A program made the position numbers and the translations under genes. From Oscillospiraceae bacterium (GTDB lineage Bacteria; Bacillota; Clostridia; Oscillospirales; Ruminococcaceae): a DNA stretch of 43,934 nucleotides. The number at the start of each line of letters is the position of its first letter. Positions within the stretch are counted from its first letter, which is position 1. The notes beneath the pieces were generated by a model that saw nothing but the letters and a program-made list of their open reading frames with translations, had not been told where the DNA came from and searched no databases. Location: positions 1 through 43,934 of the forward strand of contig JAFLUE010000002.1 in the NCBI GenBank assembly GCA_022508945.1, given 5' to 3'. Of the stretch, positions 31,671-39,744 are shown in pieces.

Positions 31671-33074
31671 TCAAACAGGGTGAACCTTGTTTTCCTTATC
31701 CGCGTGAGCGGCATCGATGCCGAGCTGTTTGTCGCGGCGGTTCTCAAAGAACTTCGGAGCAACCTTCGGGAACATCGCGTAGGTAAGGATATCCTCAACC
31801 GATGACCCGTCGCACCACTCCTTCGCCTCCTCCTTCATCGCCTCAAACTCGGCGCTCAGCAGATCCGCAGGACGACAGTCAATAGGCGACTCATCGCCGA
31901 TTATCTTCTTCCTGAACTCGGGATCTATCTCTACGGGCGTTCTTCCGTATTCGCCCTTTACCATTCCCTTGAATTCCTTTGTAACGGTCTTATAGCGCTC
32001 GCCCATAATTACGTTGAACACTGCCTGTGTTCCGACGATCTGCGAGGTCGGAGTAACAAGCGGCGGGAAGCCCGAATCCTTACGCACTCTGGGAACTTCC
32101 TTAAGCACCTCTTCGAGCTGGTCTGCCTTTCCTGCCTGCTTAAGCTGTGAGAGCAGGTTTGAGAGCATTCCTCCGGGAACCTGATAGATAAGCGCCTTTG
32201 TGTTTGTCGCAAGCATCGACGGGTCGAGCAGACCGCTGTCGATATACTTCTTGCGAAGTCCCATAAAGTACTCGCGTATCTCGCCGAGCGCGACAAGGTC
32301 AATTCCCGTATCGTATTCGGTTCCGGTAAATGTAGCGACGATGGACTCCGTCGGAGCGTGCGAGGTTCCGAGCGCAAGCGGCGACATCGCCGTATCGACC
32401 ATATCAACGCCCGCTTCAACCGCCTTTATGATACACATGGAAGCAAGTCCCGAGGTATAGTGCGTATGAAGCTGGATCGGGATCTTTACTGCGCTCTTCA
32501 GATCCTTTACGAGTGTTTCCGTCTCATAAGGAGTAAGCAGCGCCGCCATGTCCTTTATGCAGATAGAATCCGCGCCCGCGCTTTCGACCTGCTTCGCGTA
32601 GTTCATGTAGTACTCGTGAGTGAAGACCTCGCCCGTTGTGTATGATATAGCGACCTGCGCGTGGCCCTGCTCCTTCTTTGCCGCTTTAATGGCGGTTTCG
32701 AGGTTTCTGATGTCGTTGAGCGCGTCGAAGATCCTGATAATGTCGATTCCGTTTGCTATTGACTTCTGTACGAAATACTCTACCAGGTCGTCCGCATAGT
32801 GGCGATAGCCGAGCATATTCTGTCCTCTGAACAGCATCTGGAGCTTTGTATTCGGCATTTCCTTTCGCAAAATACGAAGTCTTTCCCACGGATCCTCGTT
32901 CAGAAAGCGGATACAAGAGTCAAACGTTGCTCCTCCCCAGCACTCCGCCGAATAAAATCCGACCTTATCGAGAGCAGGCAGGATAGGGCGCATATCGTCC
33001 ATGGACATTCTCGTAGCGAGAAGGCTCTGGTGAGCGTCGCGGAGAACTGTTTCCGTAATTTTCAGTTTAGCCAT
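31671..33074 (-). CDS. Pyruvate/oxaloacetate carboxyltransferase (OadA / 5S-like)
   Basis: 467 residues. It covers the TIM-barrel carboxyltransferase and its C-terminal helical domain but ends before any biotinyl domain. Signatures are TVLRDAHQSLLATRM, ECWGGATFDSCIRFL, LFRGQNMLGYRHYADD, the active lysine in CIKDMAALL and the metal histidines in IQLHTHYTSGLA. Such proteins move CO2 between biotin and pyruvate/oxaloacetate. The biotin is probably on the separate carrier encoded upstream. Partners for a sodium pump (OadB, OadG) are absent, so the protein corresponds best to the 5S subunit of a transcarboxylase or to a pyruvate carboxylase B subunit. AAGGAG precedes ATG. Confidence 0.88.
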   Translation of the reverse strand: MAKLKITETVLRDAHQSLLATRMSMDDMRPILPALDKVGFYSAECWGGATFDSCIRFLNEDPWERLRILRKEMPNTKLQMLFRGQNMLGYRHYADDLVEYFVQKSIANGIDIIRIFDALNDIRNLETAIKAAKKEQGHAQVAISYTTGEVFTHEYYMNYAKQVESAGADSICIKDMAALLTPYETETLVKDLKSAVKIPIQLHTHYTSGLASMCIIKAVEAGVDMVDTAMSPLALGTSHAPTESIVATFTGTEYDTGIDLVALGEIREYFMGLRKKYIDSGLLDPSMLATNTKALIYQVPGGMLSNLLSQLKQAGKADQLEEVLKEVPRVRKDSGFPPLVTPTSQIVGTQAVFNVIMGERYKTVTKEFKGMVKGEYGRTPVEIDPEFRKKIIGDESPIDCRPADLLSAEFEAMKEEAKEWCDGSSVEDILTYAMFPKVAPKFFENRRDKQLGIDAAHADKENKVHPV

Positions 33075-33142
33075 ATATTATTTCTCCTTAATTGATTGCC
33101 TTTTAATTATTTCAGACAGCCGATAAGACCTCATCTGCGCCG

Positions 33143-33223
33143 TCACCGCCGCCGCAAAAGAACCGCGGCAACGGCTCCTATCATCTGAGGGTTTCCCGAC
33201 AATCTGAAAGTAAACTTTTCCAC
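33143..33223 (-). CDS. Possible small or frameshifted ORF between carrier and carboxyltransferase
   Basis: The 163-base gap contains a GTG-started frame of 26 codons (VEKFTFRLSGNPQMIGAVAA then VLLRRR) with GAGG eight bases upstream. If one base is skipped at the CGGCGGCGG run, the reading continues as GGGDGADEVLSAV and stops at 33112. The protein-like composition, position and smooth continuation suggest a small subunit gene or a decayed remnant of one (for example an OadG- or epsilon-like subunit), but no family can be assigned. It may also be chance. Confidence 0.3.
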   Translation of the reverse strand: MEKFTFRLSGNPQMIGAVAAVLLRRR

Positions 33224-33237
33224 AGCCTGATCCTCAG

Positions 33238-33597
33238 TTAGTTTATGGTAATAACAGCCGCGCCTGTTTCAACAGCCTCGCCCTTGTTTACGCAAATTGA
33301 AGCAACAACGCCGTCTCTGTCGCAAACGATGTCGTTTTCCATTTTCATAGCTTCAAGAACAGCTACGACTGTGCCGTTTGTAACCTTATCGCCGACCTTT
33401 ACCTTTATATCAACGATCGTGCCTCTCATGGGGGCGTTGATGGGAGTTCCGCCCGCTGCTGCGGCAGCTTTGGGAGCAGCCTTCGGAGCAGCTGCCTTAG
33501 GAGCGGCGGGTGCCGCTGCGGGCGCCGCGCCCTCGCCGTTTTCCTCAACGGTTACGTCATAAGCTGTGCCGTTTACGGTGATAGTATAGTTTTTCAT
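33238..33597 (-). CDS. Biotin carrier protein (1.3S-like)
   Basis: 119 residues. A short N-terminal domain (YTITVNGTAYDVTVEE), an Ala/Pro/Lys-rich flexible linker (about residues 28-50) and a C-terminal biotinyl domain with the consensus EAMKMEND lysine. It resembles the free biotin carriers of decarboxylases and the 1.3S subunit of transcarboxylase, and shuttles CO2 between the two carboxyltransferases on either side. ATG at 33597 is used because the upstream TTG lies too close to GAGGAAA. It is distinct from AccB. Confidence 0.9.
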   Translation of the reverse strand: MKNYTITVNGTAYDVTVEENGEGAAPAAAPAAPKAAAPKAAPKAAAAAGGTPINAPMRGTIVDIKVKVGDKVTNGTVVAVLEAMKMENDIVCDRDGVVASICVNKGEAVETGAAVITIN

Positions 33598-33638
33598 AAT
33601 CAAATTTCCTCTCTATGTTTAATTCTTGAATATTGAGA

Positions 33639-34964
33639 TCAGAACGCGATATTCGGACGCTTTCTTGAGGGAGAAGCCTCTCTCTTGTCAACAAAGCACT
33701 CCAGAGCCTCAACAACAGCCGCGCGCGTATCCTCCGCCGCGATAACTCCGTCTATCATTCCGAGCGAAGCCGCCGCAAACGGATTTACAACAAGCTCCTC
33801 TCCCATAAACACCTTTCCTGCCTCGGGATTCATCGGCGCTATCTGCGCGTTTTCCCACGCGTATGCCGCGTCAGCGTTTGCAAATGCCGCATACGCCGCG
33901 CCGAACGCGTTTCCTGTGATTATGTTTATCTTTACGGTGGTTGCACAAGCGTAGACCTGCGCGAGTCTTGCACACTTTCTTACGCTTCCCGCAAGCTCTC
34001 CCGCCGAGCTTCCCTCAAAGCCCTCGGTATTTACAAATGTAACGACGGGGATCGAGAACAAGTCCGCAAACTGAACGAAACGCGCGATCTTCGCCGCGTC
34101 ATCCGCAGTAAGCTTTTCGGCTTTGTCGGTCGCAACGACCGCGACCGCTCTGTAGCCGATACCCGCAAGCGCCGTATAAGCCGCGCTTCCGAACTTTGCT
34201 CCAAGCTCGACAACAGAGGATTTGTTAGCCACGGCTTCTACAAGCTTTTCACCCTTCAGCGCCGCAGAGACCGCCGCGCCGTTTTGGCTTGACTCGTCCG
34301 TACAGCCCATATCGAGGTTGTTCGCGGGGAGAACCGCGATAAGCTGTTTAGCCTTTTCAACCGCCTCATTAGCGTTCTTCGCGAGTATATCCGCAACTCC
34401 CGACTTAGCCGCGTTTGCCGCTTTGCCTGCGCCCTCGAGCTTTCCGTCGGGGGTGTTGAACGGGGAGGTCAAAAACAGCTCCGCTTCCTCGCTCATTATA
34501 GTAATATCCGCCATTTCGGCAAGCATAGCCGCGCAGCCCGCGCACACTCCCGTAACAACGGCTACCTGTGGAACAACTCCGCTCGCCGCCGCCGAAGCCT
34601 TGATTATCTCTCCGTATTCGGCAAGCACCGCCATTCCCTCGTTTATATCCGCGCCCTTGGAATCGTAAAAGCCAACTACCGGGATCCCTGTTTTAGCTGC
34701 AAGCTCAAACGTTCTTTTGATTTTAAGCGCCGCGCTCTTATTTAAAGCGCCGCCCTTTACCGAGCTGTCCTGAGCAAAAACGCATACGGGATATCCCAAT
34801 ACCTCTCCTCTGCCCGCGATAACGGAGCTTATTTCGCCGTCCGCCGACAGGAATTTATCGAGTTCTGTAAAGCTTCCCTCGTCAAGAAACGCTTCGAGCC
34901 TTTTTCTCGCTTCACTGTCGGGAACGCTTTGCTCCATTTCAGCAAGTGTTTTTGTAAAAGCCAT
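33639..34964 (-). CDS. Acyl-CoA carboxyltransferase-like protein (12S/MmdA-like, divergent)
   Basis: 441 residues with two crotonase-like halves. The first contains GFYDSKGADINEGMAVLAEYG (aligned with the SGGARIQEG...YG segment of the family) and VVTGVCAGCAAML. The second has TFVNTEGFEGSSAGEL (usual PGF is EGF), ITGNAFGAAYAAFA and AYAWENAQIAPMNPEAG. It is shorter than the usual 500-520 residues and Ala-rich. The acyl-CoA substrate (methylmalonyl-, malonyl- or propionyl-CoA type) is unknown. It leads the operon, with GGAGG before the ATG at 34964 and a good promoter upstream. Confidence 0.8.
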   Translation of the reverse strand: MAFTKTLAEMEQSVPDSEARKRLEAFLDEGSFTELDKFLSADGEISSVIAGRGEVLGYPVCVFAQDSSVKGGALNKSAALKIKRTFELAAKTGIPVVGFYDSKGADINEGMAVLAEYGEIIKASAAASGVVPQVAVVTGVCAGCAAMLAEMADITIMSEEAELFLTSPFNTPDGKLEGAGKAANAAKSGVADILAKNANEAVEKAKQLIAVLPANNLDMGCTDESSQNGAAVSAALKGEKLVEAVANKSSVVELGAKFGSAAYTALAGIGYRAVAVVATDKAEKLTADDAAKIARFVQFADLFSIPVVTFVNTEGFEGSSAGELAGSVRKCARLAQVYACATTVKINIITGNAFGAAYAAFANADAAYAWENAQIAPMNPEAGKVFMGEELVVNPFAAASLGMIDGVIAAEDTRAAVVEALECFVDKREASPSRKRPNIAF

Positions 34965-35030
34965 TTTTTGTCCTCCATTATAAAACAGCGCCACGAAAAT
35001 AACGTAAACGCCGAAAATTTACCCACCATA

Positions 35031-35059
35031 ATTATACTACATTGCTAAATAAATAACAA
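35031..35059 (-). promoter_or_regulatory. Promoter of the carboxyltransferase operon
   Basis: On the minus strand TTGTTA and the consensus TATAAT are separated by 17 bases, about 65 bases upstream of the first gene. Confidence 0.75.
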
Positions 35060-35147
35060 GCAGGTTTTTAATTTTTGCCGTTTTGTTGAACAACAACCTT
35101 GTCAGTTAAAAACTTTTGGCAATTTTATACAACATTCGCCGTATTTT

Positions 35148-35495
35148 TTACTTACAGCATTTCTTGTCGAAAAACTCCGAAATGCTCTCTATTTCGGGCT
35201 TATCCGAAAAGAATCCAAGCTGTTTAAGAAGAGCGTGCTTTTCGCTTACTTCAAACCTTGCTTTGTCAATGCCGTGAAGGTTCATAAGGTTCAGCACAGC
35301 CCTCACAAGCCCGTCCGCCATAAAGTCGCCGCACGAAAGCTCGTCTATAACGAAAACCTCGTCCTTAAGCTCTCCCGCGATCGTTCCGAGATCTTCCGCG
35401 CCGTCGCGGGCATTGAACTCGATCTTATCGAGGTTTTCCCTGTTCTGCAAAATTTCGATCATATTATCCTTATCTAAAATAATTTCAAAATTCAT
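35148..35495 (-). CDS. Small GNAT-like protein
   Basis: 115 residues. The stretch GDFMADGLVRAVLNLMNLHG, then FEVSEKHALLKQLGFF, resembles the C-terminal half of an acetyltransferase (GNAT) fold, as in short clostridial proteins of this kind; the N-terminal half is too short for a full enzyme. The C-terminus KKCCK has paired cysteines. Function unknown. The ATG at 35495 follows directly on a family A repeat hairpin, so the first codons (ATGAATTTTGAAATT) are shared with the repeat at the left end of the window. No strong ribosome binding site is visible because the hairpin occupies its place. Confidence 0.5.
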   Translation of the reverse strand: MNFEIILDKDNMIEILQNRENLDKIEFNARDGAEDLGTIAGELKDEVFVIDELSCGDFMADGLVRAVLNLMNLHGIDKARFEVSEKHALLKQLGFFSDKPEIESISEFFDKKCCK

Positions 35496-35886
35496 CACTT
35501 GACGGCAGCGGAGCTGCCGTCAAGTGAGAACCGCGTAAAATTTTTCACAGAAAAATTTTACGCTTTTTGAAATTCGCTTGAGACCGGTGTGTGGTTTAAA
35601 TTAATAATTTCGCCCCCGCATAATATTTTTCAAAAATCAGCAGACGCGACGTTTTGCCAGAAGATCATAATGCGCGCAGCAGTGGCTGTTGCAGTAAGCG
35701 GTTTTGAAATTTCTTTTTAATCAATCCGTTCGGCACAACGTTATCTAAACTCACCGCCCAAACAACGTAATATCAACAAAAAAATCCCTCAAAACCACAT
35801 ATAATTTTTGTTTTGATACACGTTGTTCATTCCGCTTTCTTTACCAGGGAAACCCCTTTCCCAAAAACTTTTTGCACGCTTCCCTG
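35496..35886. repeat. Intergenic region filled with repeats of families A and B
   Basis: The roughly 390 bases hold no gene. A hairpin TTGACGGCAGC...GCTGCCGTCAA (about 35498-35525) is the family A stem. A hairpin GCGTAAAATTTTTC...GAAAAATTTTACGC follows (35532-35563). TTTTGAAATTTC and ACAACGTAATA at 35700-35775 are family A tail pieces. At 35825-35882 the minus strand carries GCGTGCAAAAAGTTTTTGGG, the family B sequence, ending at the rluB stop. Confidence 0.55.
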
Positions 35887-36633
35887 TTACTTGTTTTTCC
35901 TTTTGCTGTTTTTTCCTATTGCCGAGCGCAATATCCTCAGCTCGTCCTTTGTAAGATCGCGCCATTCGCCGGGTTTGAGCATTCCGAGACGGACGCCGCC
36001 TATTGCCGTGCGGCGAAGTCTTCCGACACTAAGCCCCACAGCCTCGCACATTCTGCGTATCTGGCGGTTCAGCCCCTGCTTTATCACAAAGCGCAAAACG
36101 GTGCGCTCGGGTTCCTCCGTCAGAACTTCGACCGTACACGGAAGCGTTTTTTCTCCGTTGTCAAGCTCGACCCCGCCCGAAAGCCGCGCTATCTGCTCCT
36201 CGCTTACCCTCCCGTCAATAGTCACACGATAGACCTTGCTGACGTGGCGCGAGGGGTGGGTTATCTCGTTTGCGAACTGCCCGTCATTTGTAAAAAGCAG
36301 CAGCCCCTCGGAGTTTCTGTCAAGCCTCCCGACGGAAAAAACGCGTTCCTCCACTCCCTCTAAAAGCTCAGCCGCGGTCTTTCTGCCCCGCTCGTCCTTC
36401 ATCGTCACAACATAGCCGCGCGGCTTATTTAACATTATGTAGCGCCGCTCGGAAGGAGCGGCGGACAAATTCTCGCCGCAGACCGCTATAATGTCGGTAC
36501 GCGGGTCTGCTTTATCGCCGAGCGAACATTTTCTGCCGTTTACCGTGACTTGTCCCGAAAATATAAGCTCCTCGGCTTTTCTTCTTGAACAATAGCCGCT
36601 GTCGGCAATTATTTTTTGGATCCTTATTTCCAT
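35887..36633 (-). CDS. rluB: Ribosomal large-subunit pseudouridine synthase, RluB/RsuA family
   Basis: 248 residues. An N-terminal S4 RNA-binding domain (IRIQKIIADSGYCSRRKAEE) is followed by the catalytic domain with MLNKPRGYV and the catalytic aspartate in VGRLDRNSEGLLLFTNDG. It isomerises a uridine in 23S rRNA (or possibly 16S rRNA for RsuA). RluB is usually next to scpAB in clostridia, which fits here. AAGGTGA precedes ATG. The symbol is by family and context. Confidence 0.88.
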   Translation of the reverse strand: MEIRIQKIIADSGYCSRRKAEELIFSGQVTVNGRKCSLGDKADPRTDIIAVCGENLSAAPSERRYIMLNKPRGYVVTMKDERGRKTAAELLEGVEERVFSVGRLDRNSEGLLLFTNDGQFANEITHPSRHVSKVYRVTIDGRVSEEQIARLSGGVELDNGEKTLPCTVEVLTEEPERTVLRFVIKQGLNRQIRRMCEAVGLSVGRLRRTAIGGVRLGMLKPGEWRDLTKDELRILRSAIGKNSKRKNK

Positions 36634-36679
36634 ATCTCACCTTAGAGCCTGTTTATCTGCTGCGGTTTACCGTTTGGCT

Positions 36680-37813
36680 TTACGCGTATATACCGAAAAC
36701 AGACAGTATTTTCTGCCATAGATTAAGCTCGCCGTTTACCTCGATCGTTTCACCCGCCATAAGCGGAACAGTTTTTACAATTTTACCGTTAAGCACAAAC
36801 TGAAGCTCGCCGAGCCTCTGACCCTGTTCTACTCCGCCGTAGACCATTCGCGGAAGAACAACGCGCCGCTCGAGCTTTTGGCGGTCTTCGGGAGTTAGCG
36901 CAAGCTTTGCGCTTTCGGCGTAAACTCCGACCGATCTTCCCGAGCCAACGACCGCCGTTTGTGCCGTACAGCCCGTTTCAAGCGTATATGACTTTACTCT
37001 CGAAAAGCCGTGATCCAACATTTTTATGTGGTCGTTCCAATCGTCCGCGTCACTGAGCGTAACGGCGATAAGCATTACCCCGTCTCTTTCCGCCGCAGAC
37101 ACCAAACAGCGGCGCGCGGCGTCGGTAAAGCCCGTTTTAACGCCGATAGCGCCCTCGTATTTCGAGAGCATTTTGTTTGAATTATACAGCGTGCGCGAAT
37201 ACGGCGGGTTTCCGAATTCAATGGTTTTCGATTTACAGCACACTATCTCGCGGAACGTTTCGTTTTTCATCGCATATGCCGCAAGCGCCGCCAAGTCACG
37301 CGCGGTCGTATAGTGACCCTCTGCGTCAAGCCCCGAAGGAGTCACAAAATGCGTATCTTTAAGACCGAGCTTTTCCGCTTTTTCGTTCATCATTTTTACA
37401 AACGACGAGATGCTGCCCGCTACGGACACGGCAGCGGCATTTGCCGCGTCATTCCCCGAAGGCAGCAGTATGCCGTACAGCAGATCTCTTCGCGAAACGC
37501 GGTCGCCCTTCAAAAGCCCCATCGACGTACCCTCGACCATTATCGCGAAGCTGTCCACGGTAAACTCCTTGTCCAAATCGCCCGCTTCAATAGTAAGGAT
37601 CGCCGTCATTATTTTCGTAGTAGACGCCATAGCGCGCTTTTCGTCCGCGTTTTTCTCGCTTATGACCGCGCCCGTTTCCGCCTCGATAAGGATCGCGCTC
37701 ACCGCCGACGACGCGCTTTGAGCAAAAACTTTGACACTAAGCCCGCAAAGGCTTCCGAAAAACATCGCCGGCACAGTCGCCAGCGCAAGCAGCAGCGCCG
37801 TAAATTTTCTCAT
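36680..37813 (-). CDS. D-alanyl-D-alanine carboxypeptidase (penicillin-binding protein, DacF type)
   Basis: 377 residues from the chosen start. A signal peptide (about residues 1-32) is followed by a peptidase S11 domain with the nucleophile MASTTKIM, SGN (LLPSGNDAA) and KTG (IGVKTGFTD). A C-terminal beta domain precedes a weakly hydrophobic end (ELNLWQKILSVFGIYA), the usual amphipathic anchor. It trims D-alanine from peptidoglycan pentapeptides at the outer membrane face. The gene lies between rluB and gerW, as is common for spore-forming Firmicutes. ATG at 37813 follows GGAGTG. Confidence 0.93.
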   Translation of the reverse strand: MRKFTALLLALATVPAMFFGSLCGLSVKVFAQSASSAVSAILIEAETGAVISEKNADEKRAMASTTKIMTAILTIEAGDLDKEFTVDSFAIMVEGTSMGLLKGDRVSRRDLLYGILLPSGNDAANAAAVSVAGSISSFVKMMNEKAEKLGLKDTHFVTPSGLDAEGHYTTARDLAALAAYAMKNETFREIVCCKSKTIEFGNPPYSRTLYNSNKMLSKYEGAIGVKTGFTDAARRCLVSAAERDGVMLIAVTLSDADDWNDHIKMLDHGFSRVKSYTLETGCTAQTAVVGSGRSVGVYAESAKLALTPEDRQKLERRVVLPRMVYGGVEQGQRLGELQFVLNGKIVKTVPLMAGETIEVNGELNLWQKILSVFGIYA

Positions 37814-37872
37814 AACAATCACACTCCGCAAAAATAATACTTCGCGGATAGTGTGTGTTTTATTTGGGAAAA

Positions 37873-38295
37873 TTATTCCTCTGTTTTTTCGGTTTTCAGA
37901 TTTTCTTCCGCCGCCTTCTTTTCTGCCTTAGCTGCCTTCTTATCGGCAAGGAAGCCCTTTATCTTATCGACGATTCCCGGAAGCGCGTCAAATACTCCGT
38001 CAAGCGGGCCTCCCTTTGCGCCGAGTTCCATAAGCTGAACGTCGCCGTCCGCCTTGATAACGATAAACGCCACAGGCTTTACCGTAACGCCCGCGCCCGA
38101 GCCTCCCGCGAATTTTTCAGCCGCCTGTACCGGCAGATCGCTTCCGCCCGACGCAAAGCCGAACGAGACCTTCGATACGGGTATAATAGTTGCGCCCTCG
38201 GCGGATATCGGCTCGCCGATAATAGTGTTTACATCCACCATTTCACGGATCTTCGCCATAGAAACGTCAAGAATGCCTTCAATAGGATTTGCCAT
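37873..38295 (-). CDS. GerW/YtfJ-family sporulation protein
   Basis: 140 residues. PIEGILDVSMAKIREMVDVN, the VSFGFASGGSD glycine-rich region and GGSGAGVTVKPVAFIVI are characteristic of YtfJ/GerW, required for normal spore germination in Bacillus. A Lys/Glu-rich tail follows. The gene lies next to a DUF2953 (YtfI) protein, as in Bacillus and many clostridia. ATG at 38295 follows GAGGAG. Its presence does not prove that the organism sporulates. Confidence 0.9.
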   Translation of the reverse strand: MANPIEGILDVSMAKIREMVDVNTIIGEPISAEGATIIPVSKVSFGFASGGSDLPVQAAEKFAGGSGAGVTVKPVAFIVIKADGDVQLMELGAKGGPLDGVFDALPGIVDKIKGFLADKKAAKAEKKAAEENLKTEKTEE

Positions 38296-38408
38296 AATAA
38301 AAACTCCTCTCATTATCGGAGCGTGTTCGCTATCTCTGCGGATATCGAACAGGCTCTTATTTTTTCATTTTATCAAAACGGGCCGTACATTCGATACGGA
38401 GTGTCCGT

Positions 38409-39044
38409 TCAAACCAGTTTTTTGACCGCCTCGCGTGTCTCGCTGTGAGTAAAATAATGCCCGATCGCTCTGCCTAAAAGGGTGAATACAAACGCCAGCG
38501 CCGCCGCGACCGTAAGCCTTACTTCTACATAAGCGTCAGCCGTCGTTTCCTCGCTCTCGAAATCGACATTTACCGAAAGCGCGTCTACAGGCTTCAGCGT
38601 ACAGAACGTATCGAGCCAGCCCAAAAGATTTCCTACCGCCATATTTACCGCGCCGAAGGTTATTGCGGCTTTTGCCGCGTCCTCTCCGCCACATACGACA
38701 TTAAGCGCGAGGTGTGATATCTCGATCCGCTTTATTATCTTTTTAAGCGGCTTTCCTATACTGTTGAGAGCCAGTCTCAGAAGCTCCAGGATATCGTCAA
38801 GAGACGGCTTTTTCTTGTCCTTTTTCTTTTTGTCGGACTTTTTATCGTCGTCCTTTTTTTCCTTCTTTTTTGACTTCTTCGGCTTATCCGAGGCTTTTTT
38901 CTTAGACGGAAGCGTAAAGACAGGAAAGAACATATATTTTATTTTAACGATAAGGCTCTCGCTGTAGTCAACTATTACAGTGACCTTGCCAAGCGTAAGC
39001 AGAAGAATTATTATGAAAATAATTCCCACTATTATCCAGCCCAA
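38409..39044 (-). CDS. DUF2953 (YtfI-like) membrane protein
   Basis: 211 residues. An N-terminal membrane helix (WIIVGIIFIIILLLTLGKV) is followed by a short extra-membrane strand, a long Lys/Asp-rich linker (about residues 47-83) and a conserved DUF2953 core (IEISHLALNVVCGGEDAA, AAITFGAVNMAVGNLLGW), with a further hydrophobic segment near the C-terminus. Function unknown; the gene is a usual neighbour of gerW. The start is TTG, preceded by GGGAGGGGG nine bases upstream. Confidence 0.8.
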   Translation of the reverse strand: MGWIIVGIIFIIILLLTLGKVTVIVDYSESLIVKIKYMFFPVFTLPSKKKASDKPKKSKKKEKKDDDKKSDKKKKDKKKPSLDDILELLRLALNSIGKPLKKIIKRIEISHLALNVVCGGEDAAKAAITFGAVNMAVGNLLGWLDTFCTLKPVDALSVNVDFESEETTADAYVEVRLTVAAALAFVFTLLGRAIGHYFTHSETREAVKKLV

Positions 39045-39060
39045 AAAAACGCCCCCTCCC

Positions 39061-39175
39061 TTTAGATGTTAGAGGTTAGAAGTAAGATGTTAGAATTGCT
39101 CTTATTTACGATGACAGGATATTAACCTTCAAGCTTTGTCTCCAACTTCCGACTTCTTAATTTCCAACTTCCGAA
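39061..39175. repeat. Intergenic repeat family C, copy 2
   Basis: The purine-rich arm TTAGATGTTAGAGGTTAGAA and the pyrimidine-rich arm CCAACTTCCGACTTCTTAA flank about 50 bases. The right arm encodes the last residues and stop codon of scpB (SEVGN, from GAAGTTGGAAATTAA). This gives the same arm design and the same stop-codon overlap as copy 1. Confidence 0.55.
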
Positions 39176-39726
39176 TCATAGTCGTCCATATCGTCAAGAC
39201 TTAGCTGGTCGGTGCTTCCGGGTATCGGCGGAAGTCCGTCCAAGCCGTTAAGCCCGAAACAGCGCAGAAAGTTTTCTGTCGTTCGATAAGCTATGGGTTT
39301 TCCGGGAATATCGGACATACGCCCGTGTTCTTCGAGCAGATTGCGCTCGGTAAGGCTTTTAACAACACCCGAACTGTCGACCCCGCGAACCTGGTCTATA
39401 AAGCCTCTTGTAACAGGCTGGTTATACGCGACGATCGCCAGGACCTCGAGCGCCGCCTGTGAGAGCGGAGCCTGTCTGCGGGTCTCCGCCGCCGATTTTA
39501 TGTAACGCGCATACGCGGGCTTCGTCATCATCTGATAACAGCTTCCGAGCTTCGCTATCTCAAACGCGCTCCCCTGCTCGCGGTAGCGGTCGTTGAGCCG
39601 CTCTATAACGCGAACCGCCAGTTCTTCCTCAAGCTCACATGCCTGAGCAAGCTTATCAAGCTCGATCGGTTCTCCCACGGCAAACAAAACCGCTTCTACC
39701 GCCGCCATTCCTTCCGAAAATTTCAT
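39157..39726 (-). CDS. scpB: Segregation and condensation protein B
   Basis: 189 residues with two winged-helix domains (AAVEAVLFAVGEPIELDKLA, LSQAALEVLAIVAYNQPVTR, IDQVRGVDSSGVVKSL). It is a kleisin-associated subunit of the SMC complex that organises and segregates the chromosome. It lies 18 bases after scpA, with AAGGAG upstream. The final residues come from a family C repeat, so the native C-terminus may have been altered. Confidence 0.95.
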   Translation of the reverse strand: MKFSEGMAAVEAVLFAVGEPIELDKLAQACELEEELAVRVIERLNDRYREQGSAFEIAKLGSCYQMMTKPAYARYIKSAAETRRQAPLSQAALEVLAIVAYNQPVTRGFIDQVRGVDSSGVVKSLTERNLLEEHGRMSDIPGKPIAYRTTENFLRCFGLNGLDGLPPIPGSTDQLSLDDMDDYDSEVGN

Positions 39727-39744
39727 TTCCGCTCCTTATTTATT

